Below are positions 1 to 10,296 of a stretch of 64,000 nucleotides of DNA, in pieces. Below the pieces are notes generated by a model. That model saw nothing but the letters and a program-made list of their open reading frames with translations. It did not search any database and was not told where the DNA came from. This DNA comes from Phlebopus portentosus (taxonomy: Eukaryota; Basidiomycota; Agaricomycetes; Boletales; Boletinellaceae). The position numbers and the translations under genes were made by a program. The stretch spans positions 1,736,001 through 1,800,000 of the forward strand of contig JAYXKI010000005.1 of NCBI GenBank assembly GCA_037892935.1. Reading direction: 5' to 3'. The first letter of the stretch is position 1; each line of letters begins with the position of its first letter.

Positions 1-225
1 CGTTTTCAATCTGCAGGCTATTCAGACTTCGGGGTATGGAATATCAGCTATGCTAGTGTTCCCTGCGAGTCAGCATGGGCAGGAACATCTAATAGCTCTA
101 GCTTTGGTCCTGTGGATTATTTGGGAAGCGAATCTGTCTGTTGTCCAGCAGACCCGTTTGTACGCCCTTGTTTATGTCGTTTGCTTATGTTTTATACCTT
201 TTTCGTTGTGTCAGACAAACTCTAA
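1..225 (+). CDS. 3' end of an unidentified gene (partial)
   Basis: The first frame is open from the left edge to a TAA at 223-225, 74 codons. It encodes a Cys-containing stretch with two N-glycosylation sequons (NIS and NSS) and a CCPAD motif, ending in a hydrophobic segment. This composition fits the C-terminal part of a secreted or membrane protein, but I do not recognise a family. It converges on the cyclophilin gene, which is the normal tail-to-tail arrangement here. The true last exon could end earlier at an unseen splice site. Support is only the open frame and the composition. Confidence 0.35.
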   Translation, partial: RFQSAGYSDFGVWNISYASVPCESAWAGTSNSSSFGPVDYLGSESVCCPADPFVRPCLCRLLMFYTFFVVSDKL

Positions 226-577
226 CTCGACTTGTGCATCTTATTCTGACCTCAACGGAATACCGTACGTGCCTCATCTATATTTCTGGCTTACCTGAGT
301 CTGACAATCAGCATATATGCAGTCGTGAAGCCACACCTGGCGTCGCCAGTTCGTCATTGCAACTTATACCCCACCGCCTAAATATCCTATCTGTCTTTAT
401 TGCTATCCTGGTATTGTGTCTTGATTTAGTATGAGGGACCATTGTGGATATCTTCTTTATTCATTTTTATGTAGAACTGTATGACTGATATACGGAGTAG
501 ATTCTTATAATACAAGTTCTCCAATTTCCCAATGCTCTACTAAAAATAAGTTATGAGAAACAAGACCTAATGAGTTT
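226..577. other. Convergent intergenic spacer
   Basis: The spacer lies between the end of the partial left-edge gene and the stop of the membrane form of the cyclophilin. It is AT-rich, with short T-runs suited to 3' ends. Small open frames here look like chance. I see no RNA gene or repeat. Confidence 0.5.
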
Positions 578-2221
578 TCATTTATCCAAGTCTTCATTGC
601 GGACACGCTCATATTTGCCTTTGGACGAGTTGCCTCCGGCAAGTTGTTTAATCCACTGGCGTCCACCGCAGTATATGAAAAGACCGGCTGGGATGGCCAA
701 TACGACGATAGCAAAGAGAAGGAACTGGAAGAATGACGGTGATGAAAGTTCTCCTTCCTCAACACCGGTTCCAGTCGGCGTTGCGGCATCATCTTGGGTA
801 GCCTCAACATCAACCTTCGTCGCAGCGGGAGCGTTTTGCGCAGTCGGCATGGTTGTAGCGACGCCGAACTCAGGTTCCGAGTCTTCCGTAGTCTCGGGCA
901 CGGCAGTCGTCGATTCGACATCACCCTATAAAGATCCGCAAAAAGGCAATGTATTGGTGATGGTACTCTTTTGGGATACAGGACGAGACTGAGGCTACTT
1001 AGACTCAGAGCTCGGCATGAAGAGGCACCTGTTTCCCATTCTCATCAGCCTCGTAGTCGATCGGTAATTCCCCGGAATCGGCGATTATAACGTCTACTTC
1101 AGGTCGGTCCTGTTTGCCGGTCTTTACGTTTTCTGCGGCGTCACATTATCAGCACATCAGCGCAAACGGTTGTTCTGGCCGTAAAATACACACCAATTGC
1201 ATGGACGATGTCCATACCCTCAAGAACCTTTCCAAATACAACCTGCAGCAACCATTTCATACACATATTAGAGCGTATCGAAGATATAGACATACATGAC
1301 GACCATCGAGCCAGCTCGTTTGGACAGTACAGATGAACTGAATAAAAGACATGATCAGTACAAGGTCCAGTCCGTACGTTTGATTCACGCACGAATTGGG
1401 AACCTATAAGAAAGCAGATTCAGTAATCCGCTTGACAGGTAGGTTTTTTCTTGGTTACCGTTAGTATCTCTGCCCGCGTTTGCCATTGAAAGAATGCCAG
1501 GTCCGGTGTGCTTGAGTTTGCTTAAAGGAACCATCAAGTTTAAGAGATCGTGATAGGACGAAGAAATGAAAGATTTACAAGTTCTCATCGGCGAACCTAT
1601 CACCGTAGATGGACTGGAAACGACCGATAAGTAAACAAGTTTCCGCTGTGTGAGTAAAACCTTAGTCACCTTTCCACCAGTTCCATCGCCCTTGGCTTCG
1701 TACAGGATAAGCTTCCATGATTTTTCCCGGTAAAGTCACAACTCACTAAAGTCTCCTCCTTGAATCCTGAAGAATAGAATTAGCTTCGTGATAAACCGAG
1801 GTGCTTGGCACGTACATGAAGTTCTTGATGACGCGGTGGAACTTGGAGCCTTTGTAGCCCATTCCTTCAGGAAGAGGGGTTCCATCCTTTTTCACTCCGG
1901 TTGCGAGGGTACGGAAGTTCTCCACCGTCTTCGGCACAGTCTGAAAGATGCTCGTGAGATTCAGCATTCAGAAGTGCAATGAAGCTCTATACTCCTCCGA
2001 ATAGTCCGATGGTAACTACAATAGAGGCGGACCGTCTAGTCAGTTTCAACTTTGACACGGGTCCAAAGAGCTCACCTCGCCCTAAGTCCTCATCACCGTG
2101 CTTGATGTCGAAATAGACTTTATGGGTGATCTTCGGACCCTTGGCGGCCTCAGCGGACTGAACCGCGAAAAGAGCGGCGAAAGGAAACGACAAGGAACGA
2201 GAAAAAGAGCCTGGCGTACAT
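578..2221 (-). CDS. ER cyclophilin (peptidyl-prolyl isomerase), with C-terminal membrane anchor in one form
   Basis: Secretory-pathway cyclophilin that catalyses proline cis-trans isomerisation during protein folding. About ten short introns interrupt it. Joined exons give a hydrophobic leader, [95 protein letters not shown] and [15 protein letters not shown]. The active-site R/F/M/Q residues are present (FHRVI, FMIQGGDF, QFFI-like). The body can end at a TGA at 1005-1007 after ...VPLHAEL. Alternatively, an intron from 1028 to 926 (weak donor GTGCCT, acceptor TTTATAG) joins it to an acidic linker, one TM helix ([19 protein letters not shown]) and a basic tail. The leader from ATG 2221 ([14 protein letters not shown]) is one base out of frame with the rest near 2176-2183. 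Confidence 0.9.
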
Positions 2222-2394
2222 GCTCTGCTCCTGATGATGGAAGGTAGTAAAAGAGCAGAGAGACAGAGACGCGACGTGTCAAGGTACGCGGCGACCGTGT
2301 AACCGTCGATCATCTTAGCCGGCAAACGCCGTGCTAATCTTCATTACTCAAAATTTGGCTATCTCATCTCGTCCTTCATTGGCAACCGACACCC
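2222..2394. promoter_or_regulatory. Divergent promoter, cyclophilin / DBP7
   Basis: A 173-base gap separates the two divergent start codons. It must hold both promoters and 5' UTRs. No clear TATA box or CACGTG box is visible. Confidence 0.5.
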
Positions 2395-5009
2395 ATGGAC
2401 GACGGGATTATATTAAACATCGCAGAATCACCTGCGCAGCCTGTGCGACCTTCAAGTAAGATCAAAGGGGGTAGGTGGACAGATAGGTGCACCTCTTATC
2501 CAACTTTTCTCTGAGGAAACTTGTTCAAATTTTGTTGACAGGGTGAAGGTCATCCGAACGTTGAAGCGCAAGAATGCATCCATCTCTAAATCACAGGAGA
2601 ATCAGCTTGCGATCATTCAGTTAGGTTACAGCCCGCGTCCTATAAAGAAGCCTCGTGCCTCTGCTCCATCCCAGCGTCAGGATTCAAGTCACAATGATCC
2701 GGCGAAGCAGACGAGGTCGACTGGAGCGAGTTCTACTCGAACCCCTCAAGTAGTCTCTTCATTATTCACCTCCAATCCGGAAGTGCATGTGGAGCAAATT
2801 ATCGCCGCACCTTCTCAACCTCACAAACCAAGCAATGCTCCCTTAGCTGACAAGTCAACATTCGCTGGACTTGGACTGGATCCTTTAATTGTTTCTCACC
2901 TTTCAATGAAAATGAAGATAAAGGCACCCACATCCATCAGCGTGAAGCTCTCCCACCTCTGCTGGCATCATCGCCCGATGTATTGGAGCGTGATGTCTTC
3001 ATCCAGAGTCAGACAGGTTCAGGGAAGACGCTATCATATCTCCTCCCGATTCTCCAAGACCTTCTACCGCTTAGTTCTCTGTCGTACATCGACCGTTCAA
3101 TTGGAACACTCGCCATCATTATCGCTCCTACCCGCGAACTTGCAAAGCAGATTTCGGACGTTGTAGAACAATTGTTGACCTTACGGCTTCGACCCGTAGA
3201 CGAGAACGTGGATGACGCGACACCTTCCGCCCGACTTACGCGCTGGCTAGTCTCCGGTCTGCTCATCGGAGGTGAGAACCGGGCGCATGAGAAAGCGCGC
3301 ATGCGGAAGGGACTTCCTATTCTTGTTTCCACTCCCGGTCGTCTGCTGGACCATCTTCAAAACACATCTTCGTTCAATGTCGGCAAATGTCGATGGCTTG
3401 TGTTGGATGAAGCAGACCGACTCATGGATCTTGGGTTCGAAGAGTCGATCAAGGGCGTCCTTCAGGCTCTGGAGGGTAGGAGGCGACTGGCTATTCAAGC
3501 TGTGGAAGAGGGAAAGAGTATAGAAGTTGGGGGCTGGGACTGGAAAAGGCGAAGAAGAACAATTCTTTGCTCTGCTACGATTAAAGAGAGCGTGCAGCAT
3601 CTCGCTGGTCAAGCCCTCATAAAGCCAATCGTAGTAAAAGCATTGGAAAAGGAGGAACCATCCGATACAAGGAATTCCGGGCCGGATAGAGTGGATATGG
3701 CCCCATCTGGCGAAAAGTTCACCCCTCCTTCTCAACTCTTACAGAAATACGTAGTTGTTCCGTTGAAGCTTCGTCTTGTCACTCTAATGGCGTTACTGCG
3801 ATCCTTATTGGCAGAAACGCAGGGCCGGATTGGGGCCAGAATCATTGTATTTCTCAGTTGCACTGACTCAGTTGACTACCATTGGAGGTTACTCGGAGGC
3901 TCTTCTATTGAGGAGAAAATCGATGATAGCGATAATGATAGTGAAATAGAGAGGGAGGGTGGCGATGATGGTTTCGAAAGGACCTCGAAAAGGGAGAAAA
4001 GGGAGAAGATATCCTTGTCGTGCCCATTCCTACCCGATACATCAATCTATCGTCTACATGGCTCCCTCCCTTTGCAGACTAGACAAGCGTCTCTCAAAGG
4101 ATTCGCCGATTCACGGACAAAATCTGCAGAACCGGGACCAAAGACTGCTTCGCGGTCATCTTCAATCCTCCTATGCACAAGCGTTGCATCACGAGGGCTT
4201 GACCTACCCCTCGTTCGCGCGGTCGTGCAATACGATTTACCAACAGAAGGAGGCGCGACGGAATATGTCCATCGCGTGGGCCGTACAGCGCGCGTTGGAA
4301 AAGGAGGCGAGGCGTGGAGTTTCGTCGCGCCAAGCGAACGGGAGTGGCCGAAGTGGATCGAGGAGCGAATAAATGATAAGCCCAGGGATGATGGAGGAGG
4401 AAAGAAGGCCGCGCTGGTGCCTGTGGGCGTCGAGAGTGTTTTGAGGAGCGGGTTCTCTGGCAAGGGAGCGGAGTACGAAGAGCGAGCGACTCAGGTGCAG
4501 CTTGCGTTTGAGCGATGGGTGCTCAAGCAGAAAGAGGTAAGATTCTCGATTGTTTTCAATTAACGCTGAAACTGACTAGTAGGCCTTGTGCGATTTCGTG
4601 ACAGCATGGGGACCTGGCCCGCAAAGCGTTCCTATCCCACATGCGCGCATACGCAACGCATCCATCCGACGAAAAGCACATGTTCCACATTCGGAACCTC
4701 CATCTCGGACATCTCGCAAAGTCTTTTGCTCTACGCGAAGCTCCTGGAAGCATCACGCAAAGGGGAAATTCGAAGTCGGCGTCGAAGACGAAATCTCGCA
4801 ACCAAGGCCAGAAGAGTACACTTGGGAGGAAAGATATTCATGGAAGTAAAACTTTGGAGCATGATACGACAGCTGAAGCAAGGATGCAGGAAGTTGTGCG
4901 TCGTCAAGGAAGACTTGTCAAAAGGGGTGGTATGTTAATGGCCACTGGGACTGACGAGTTCCAAGTTGCAGGAGGTGGTGATTTGGAGAAACTCGCTGGT
5001 CCTCGATAA
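2395..5009 (+). CDS. DBP7: ATP-dependent RNA helicase Dbp7 (DDX31-like)
   Basis: DEAD-box helicase of the Dbp7/DDX31 group, which acts in nucleolar assembly of the 60S subunit. Exons 2395-2486, 2542-4536 and 4605-5009. The N-terminus carries the family motif [18 protein letters not shown], joined across intron 1. Visible motifs: Q motif (FAGLGLDPL...[12 protein letters not shown]), motif I (QSQTGSGKT), Ia (APTRELAKQ), [12 protein letters not shown] ([13 protein letters not shown]), SAT (LCSATI), and motif VI ([13 protein letters not shown]). After these comes the Dbp7-type tail with [17 protein letters not shown] and [21 protein letters not shown]. Between TSI and REALPP, near 2937-2941, one base is missing (ATCAG for ATCCAG), so the raw frame breaks inside the Q motif. 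Identity is very secure. The break is probably a sequence error. Confidence 0.95.
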
Positions 5010-5163
5010 TGCAATTTGGTGATACCATCCCTTTTCTCCCTTGAATCGGTCTCAATGCAAGCAAAACATTCCTGAGTCTGAACCAATTACAGAAAACCAG
5101 TGGGTATAAATTAAGATACAGGACATGCTTCTATAAACTATCTAGATGTGAAAAGATATGAAA

Positions 5164-6880
5164 TCATGGCAAGCCATCGTCAAATATTACTTTGCCTCGC
5201 GAATCGTCATATACCGAATGATCCACGCTATTCATCTCCAAAGCAAGACCAGCACCATCCTCGTATCCATCCCCTTCTTCATTATTGTCGCCACCTCCAC
5301 GCATCTGCATCGGTACTCGCTCCTCTTTTTCCCTCTCCATCTCTCTCCTCACACACTCCCACTCTACGCGAAAGAACACCCATACCCAGCGTCTAAGGAG
5401 CTCCGCCAGCTCAAGCCAGAAGAAGAGCAACGCCCCGCTGACTTGTGCATGCAAGTGCGCGGAGAGCTTGAGTGACCATGTAAGTCGGAGGACGAGGTTC
5501 GTGAAGATTGCCATTGGGTAGGCCGGGAGAGGGAAGAGCAGGATAGGGCGCAGACCCCAGGGATAAGGACTTTGTGAGTATGAGGTAGGAGTGAGGGATG
5601 GTGAAAGACGAGAGTCTGACGACCCGTTTGGAAGAGATTGATGTCGGGTGTGCAGTGACGGAGAGCCCTCTAGTGAAGATCTGCGGGCTTGGAGAGTAGG
5701 AAGTGGGAGTGACTTTAGCGACTGTCGAGGCGAATCGTGCTTTGGAGTAAATATCTCAAGGCCCCAGTCATTCGCTACATCCCACCAGAATGAATACAGG
5801 GAATTAATGGCAACAGATAGCAACCTAATTGTTTAGAACTTTCATCAATCTCCAAAGACCAATTATCTAACAATAAAACGAAGAAATCTGTATTTACCAA
5901 AGGCGAAAGAGCGGGTGTTCCTCAATCTCGGCTCCAGCGGTCCCCGCCTCCGATGCAATTTCTCGCTGCGCAGCGGATAAGAAGATGACGGGGAATGACG
6001 TGGCGTATTTGAGTGCGTTGTATAGCTGCTTTTTATCTGTAGTCGTGGATTGCATGTAGTCGATTATACATTGTCTAAATCGCACGCCGTATGGAACACT
6101 GCCAGAAAATGAATTGAAATTACTTTATGGCTCGAGTGGCATATTAATGTTGGCGATGGACTTACCTCAGAAGACAGGGAACCATCAATCTTGTCCAGCC
6201 GGATTGTTCAGGAAATACGAGCAGACTGCCACCGGGCATGATCATGCAGAAGGATAGCCAGACGTCCCCGATGACTTTGGCGAAAGACGTGAAAATATCG
6301 GCCAGTACGACATCACAGAAGTACACTGGTGTGTTTGTTGAGCTGAATAGACATCTTCGGACGGCTCTAAGTATCCAACAAAAAACACGATCAGGCTATT
6401 GTTTACTGGGCATTTGATATTTCAAACTCACAGAAGGAACATATCTCGTACTCGCTTTTCGACTATATTGAAAGGCGAAACGGCAAGCATGATCACCACT
6501 AACATCGTCACAGCAGGTATCCACTTATACACATCCACCAGTGCAAGCTCGCCGCGCGTAGCGACGCGGAAGAACGCCCAACCAGCAAAGACCACAAATG
6601 CATACGAGATGCACCATCGGTAGACCGCGCGTGCCAACGCTAACGAATCAGGAGGGGTGGGATTTGTGAGACTGTGTCGTAGGCCGGGGGGATGTCCGTA
6701 TCCGTAAGCATCGTGCGAGCGAAATTCAAGAGCAGAGGCCGCATCGACACCGAGGAAGTGCAATCCATGGAGGTTGGTTGCCCAACAAAGAATTCCAGCT
6801 CCGGCGAGCACGAGGACGCGGAACGGGAGAGGAAAAGAGGCTGCAAAGGGCGCTTCTATCGGGATCGCCTCTGAGTCCAT
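5164..6880 (-). CDS. EXS-domain membrane protein, Erd1-like
   Basis: Multi-pass membrane protein of the EXS family (Erd1/Xpr1 C-terminal domain). Yeast Erd1 acts in the Golgi, in retention of ER lumenal proteins and glycosyltransferases and in phosphate recycling. Start ATG at 6880 (MDSEAIPIEAPF). Exons join as MFLLAVRRCLFSS, GDVWLSFCMIMPGGSLL, VPYGVRFRQCIIDYMQS, NALKYATSFPVIFLSA and LFRLWLLSVAINSLYSFWWD, followed by VANDWGLEIF. These are EXS hallmarks (RxxQC, YSxxWDxxxDWG). Near residue 330 there is a Ser/Pro-rich loop, then a final hydrophobic segment and an amphipathic RRWVWVFFRVEWE stretch. It shares a 193-base divergent promoter with the taspase-like gene. All exon joints keep frame. Confidence 0.85.
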
Positions 6881-7073
6881 GGCGTTAGAGCTTGCAGGCG
6901 CGAATTATGATGATAGTAAATTGGAAGACATGTGAACTGGATTCATGAAAATCTGAGACGGCGTTGCTGAAAGTTACTCGGCTGGCGCGCAGTCAGCGAT
7001 CAAAAATAGCAAACGGCCACGTTTGGGGTGATCGACGTCCTCTCCGATCAGTCCACTTCTAGAAACGCTGATC
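6881..7073. promoter_or_regulatory. Divergent promoter, EXS gene / taspase-like gene
   Basis: A 193-base gap between two divergent start codons. No recognised box is visible. Confidence 0.45.
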
Positions 7074-8969
7074 ATGTCTCTTCTTCGCTACTCCGGCATG
7101 GACTTGAACTCCTCGGACTGTCCATGGCTCATTGCAGTTCACGGAGGTGCGGGCTGCCACAGTGCTCTTGCCTCATCAGAAAAGTCTGTGAAATATGCAC
7201 TCCGCTCGTGAGTTTATCTTGCTTCTGTTCTCGATTCCGATTTTATCTAGAAGTCGGGAATGTTGATTTCACAGGGCATGTACTGTTGCAGTGGAAGTAT
7301 TGAGCAGAAAAGAGAAAAGTCTGGATGCTGCAGAACGCGCGATACGTGCTCTTGAAGATGATGAATGCTTGAATGCAGGTGCTGGAGACTTTCTCCTCTG
7401 TACGACATCATAGCTCATAATAACCTCCGATCAGGCTATGGCTCGAATTTGACTATGGACGGCAATGTGGAAGGTGATGCCTCGATCATGGACGGTGCGA
7501 CACATGACTTCGGAAGTGCTGGTGCTGTTCAAGGTGAGCCGACTGCAATCTCACTTTCTTGAGTGTTCGATGAAAATGAATCTCTTTCATGCATAGGAGT
7601 CAAAAATCTAATAAGTCTTGCTCGAGCAATACTGGTAAACTCGCGAAGACCGCAGCCGCTGGGACGTGTACCACCGCTGTGAGACCACATCTATGATTTT
7701 CATTTGATACATTAAGGTGTTTTTAGTACTCTCGTGGGACCAGGCGCACAGGCGTTCGCCACCTCTACTGGTCTCCAACTCGTCAATCCGGATGTCCTGA
7801 TCTCAGAGCGATCGCGAAACGAATGGCAGAAATGGAAGGCCCGTTTCAAAGTTGCCGGCTCTGCTGGTCCTGACTCTGTGACAATCGGACCCTCAGCGGT
7901 TACCTGTGGCCCCGAACAGTCAATACTGGAAGATACCGTCGGTGCAGTAGCCTGCGATACTCACGGTGGGTTATCGGCTGGAGTCTCAAGGTTTGACTTT
8001 CCTCCATACTGAATTCAGAGAAGACCACTGATGAAGTGTTTTAAGTGGTGGTCTCTTGCTTAAATATCCGGGACGCATCGGAGAGGTGAGCTATAGTCGA
8101 CCATCTTCCCCTGATTTGAAGACACGATGAATTCAGACGAACATAAGAGGCAGCTATTTTCGGGGCAGGTGTCTGGGCTCACTCGTCTACTGGTGAGCAG
8201 AGGGGGGTGACGTGTAGTGTATCAGGTAAGAAACATTACTTTCCCTCCTGTTCCTTTTCTATTTCCGTGAAGAATTCTATCAAATAACGTTCAACGTACA
8301 GGTACAGGTGAAGCGATAATTCGTACCTCGTTCGCGCGTACACTTGCAGAGGCTCTCTTCGCGGCTCCTCCGGAGGAGACGCACGTGGTTATTCAGTCGA
8401 AGCTCGAGGCGTTTATAGGTGGGTATAGGCAGTACAAGCTTCTTTCCCACTTTAATTTCTCTTATATTTGTATGACGTCTAGAGGAAATAAGTACATGCG
8501 GTGAGGAACCGAACGTAGGCGTTCTTGTCATCACGAAGGAGCTAGTCGAAGACGAGAACAACGGGATCAGCTCTGACTCCGACTTCGAGGCCGAGGCCGA
8601 GGCTGAAGAAAACATGAATCTGCTCTCGAGTTCTGAGAAGCCCGGGAGCAGTCGGACTCCACAGGAGAAAATAACAAGAAAACAAAGTCCGCGACTCGAA
8701 ACGACACCTTCAAAGACAACGACAAAGCTTTGCCTCCGCCTTTGGTGTGCATTCACAACGGAGAGCATGGCTATTGCATACGCATCCTCTGAAGATAGCA
8801 AACCTCGTGTAAGTTTCCTACGGATATATGCAAACCCCATCTGTGGCAGACTAATAACTGGTGTATTTGTATGCAGGCTTCGATAATGCGGCATCGGGCA
8901 TATCGAACGCATCGGTGTACGGATGTTAAGAGGGGTGTTCATATTGCTGCGCTTCCCCTTTCTCGATAA
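7074..8969 (+). CDS. Taspase-1-like threonine hydrolase (asparaginase type 2 family)
   Basis: N-terminal nucleophile hydrolase of the isoaspartyl peptidase/taspase family, which cleaves itself before a catalytic Thr. Start ATG at 7074 (MSLLRYSGMDLNS). Motifs in order: LIAVHGGAG, LDAAERAIRALEDDECLNAGYGSNL, GNVEGDASIMDG, SAGAVQG, GPGAQAFA, then the autoproteolysis site DTVGAVACD with Thr as nucleophile, GLSAGVSSGGLLLKYPGRIGE, FGAGVWAHSS and SGTGEAIIR. DTVGAV plus the SSGGL.LK.PGR signature resembles Taspase 1 more than plain asparaginases (GTVGAVA). An acidic/Ser-rich insert lies before the final WCAFTTESMAIAYASS strand. At least eight introns, all in frame. The substrate is unknown; fungi lack MLL, the animal taspase target. 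Confidence 0.85.
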
Positions 8970-9178
8970 TATGACTTGGAACTACTCCCTATACTTCTTT
9001 CACGTCTTCTCTTTCCCATTCACCCGGATTCTTCTTGGCTGGAGTAATCTGAGAGGAGTCTAGACGCTCGGGTTTAATAATATTTCGTCATTAAAGATTG
9101 AGTAAACATCCGGAACGTGAATCTTAATAAATAATTACGGGTGTAAACGGTGGTGGTGTGGAGTGAAGAAGACAAGAA

Positions 9179-10162
9179 TTATCGTTGCACCTGCTGCTGA
9201 GAGGCAATACGCTCCTTCCTTTGACGCCAACCACCATCAAGGCGATCAAGTAGTGCCTGAATGGTTTTGACAGCACTTTTGCGCTCCGTGCGTGCTGAGG
9301 CCCAGGAGCCGTCTAGAGAGAGGACATCGAGTCGGAGGAGTGATTGGAGGAGCTCTTCGCCGAGCCTACGATGCTCCATCTCAACATCTGGGAGAGCGCT
9401 TGAAAGTGGAGGTTTAGCAGTGGAAGTGGATTCCGGAGCGGATTGTGATTGTGTTAATGAAGCCGAGCCGTTTGCTGGTCTGGGATCTGGGGCGGTGGCA
9501 GTTGATGAAGGTGAAGGTTGGGATTGGGGAGGAGCAATGGTGGTGAGGAACACATCAAGTGCTGGTGCGATTTTCTCCTGCACTCGCGTGAGTTCATCGC
9601 GTATGACAGTAATCGTGGCCTCCTCCGTCTCGGGTTCTGCTTTACTCTTGCTTTCATCGGTCGCGGGCGCGACGGCGGTGTGTGCATTAGCACCTCCGTC
9701 TATGATAGCGATTTTGCTTCCGCTGCGGAGTCCGTATGCAGATAGAGGCGCGTTGTCATCTTTCATTACCGCGCCGGCATGGATGAGCTTGAAGGAGGAG
9801 GGCGGAAGGCCCGTTTGCTCCGCGAGGACGGCACGGAGTGTTCCGAGGTTGGTGTCCGGCGCGGGGAGCGGGACACGGAGCCTGACGACATGAATGTGAG
9901 TAAGTGTGCACAAGCCGCGGGTATGAATGACGGAGGTAGTAGTTACTTTTCACGACCCCACCGGACGGAGAGCGTCATTGCTGGTTTTGATTTTGGGGGA
10001 GCACCGAAGCGGGCAAAGAGGATTACGACGGCGAGAGCTATACTGTTAGGTGAGCGATCCTTATTACGTCAACAGGATATGTGAAAGAGAGTTACCTGCA
10101 GCACCGGCCGCGTATATAGGGCTGACGTCGTCGAGGTGTAGGTGTCGTCTAAGGTCAAGCAT
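9179..10162 (-). CDS. Membrane-anchored ubiquitin-like/BAG domain co-chaperone
   Basis: Predicted Hsp70 nucleotide-exchange co-chaperone of the BAG family, comparable to yeast Snl1 and S. pombe Bag101/Bag102. Start ATG at 10162 (MLDLRRHLHLDD). Exon 2 encodes a TM helix (ALAVVILFARFGA), which probably places the rest of the protein on the cytosolic face of the ER or nuclear envelope. Next is a ubiquitin-like fold (LRVPLPAPDTNLGTLRAVLA, FKLIHAGAVMKDDNAPLSAYG), then an Ala/Ser/Pro-rich linker. The BAG domain at the C-terminus holds EELLQSLLRLDVLSLDG and KTIQALLDRLDGG. Both introns keep frame; intron 1 needs acceptor TATAG. It converges with the taspase-like gene and shares a 134-base promoter with PBS2. 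Confidence 0.85.
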
Positions 10163-10220
10163 TACAGACAGACCAGACAGACCAAGAAAGAGAAAAAAAA
10201 TTGGATTGAAATAATTGAAA

Positions 10221-10226
10221 CACGTG
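10221..10226. promoter_or_regulatory. CACGTG box in the BAG/PBS2 divergent promoter
   Basis: Palindromic CACGTG followed by AC, in the middle of the 134-base gap between the BAG and PBS2 start codons. It matches the core bound by fungal bHLH factors such as Cbf1. The same CACGTGA form recurs upstream of three other genes in this window. Function is inferred. Confidence 0.35.
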
Positions 10227-10296
10227 ACACATTTCTTGACTTGCTCTAACGTCATCTCTTTGATTAATGTTATATCTTCCGCAACCCATCATTATC

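Noticed and set aside
8280..8942. 220-codon minus-strand frame.
   Set aside because: Antisense to taspase-like exons whose joints all fit the family.
9261..9893. 210-codon + strand open frame over the BAG gene.
   Set aside because: It is antisense to a well-supported Ubl/BAG coding exon and looks like a codon-bias shadow.
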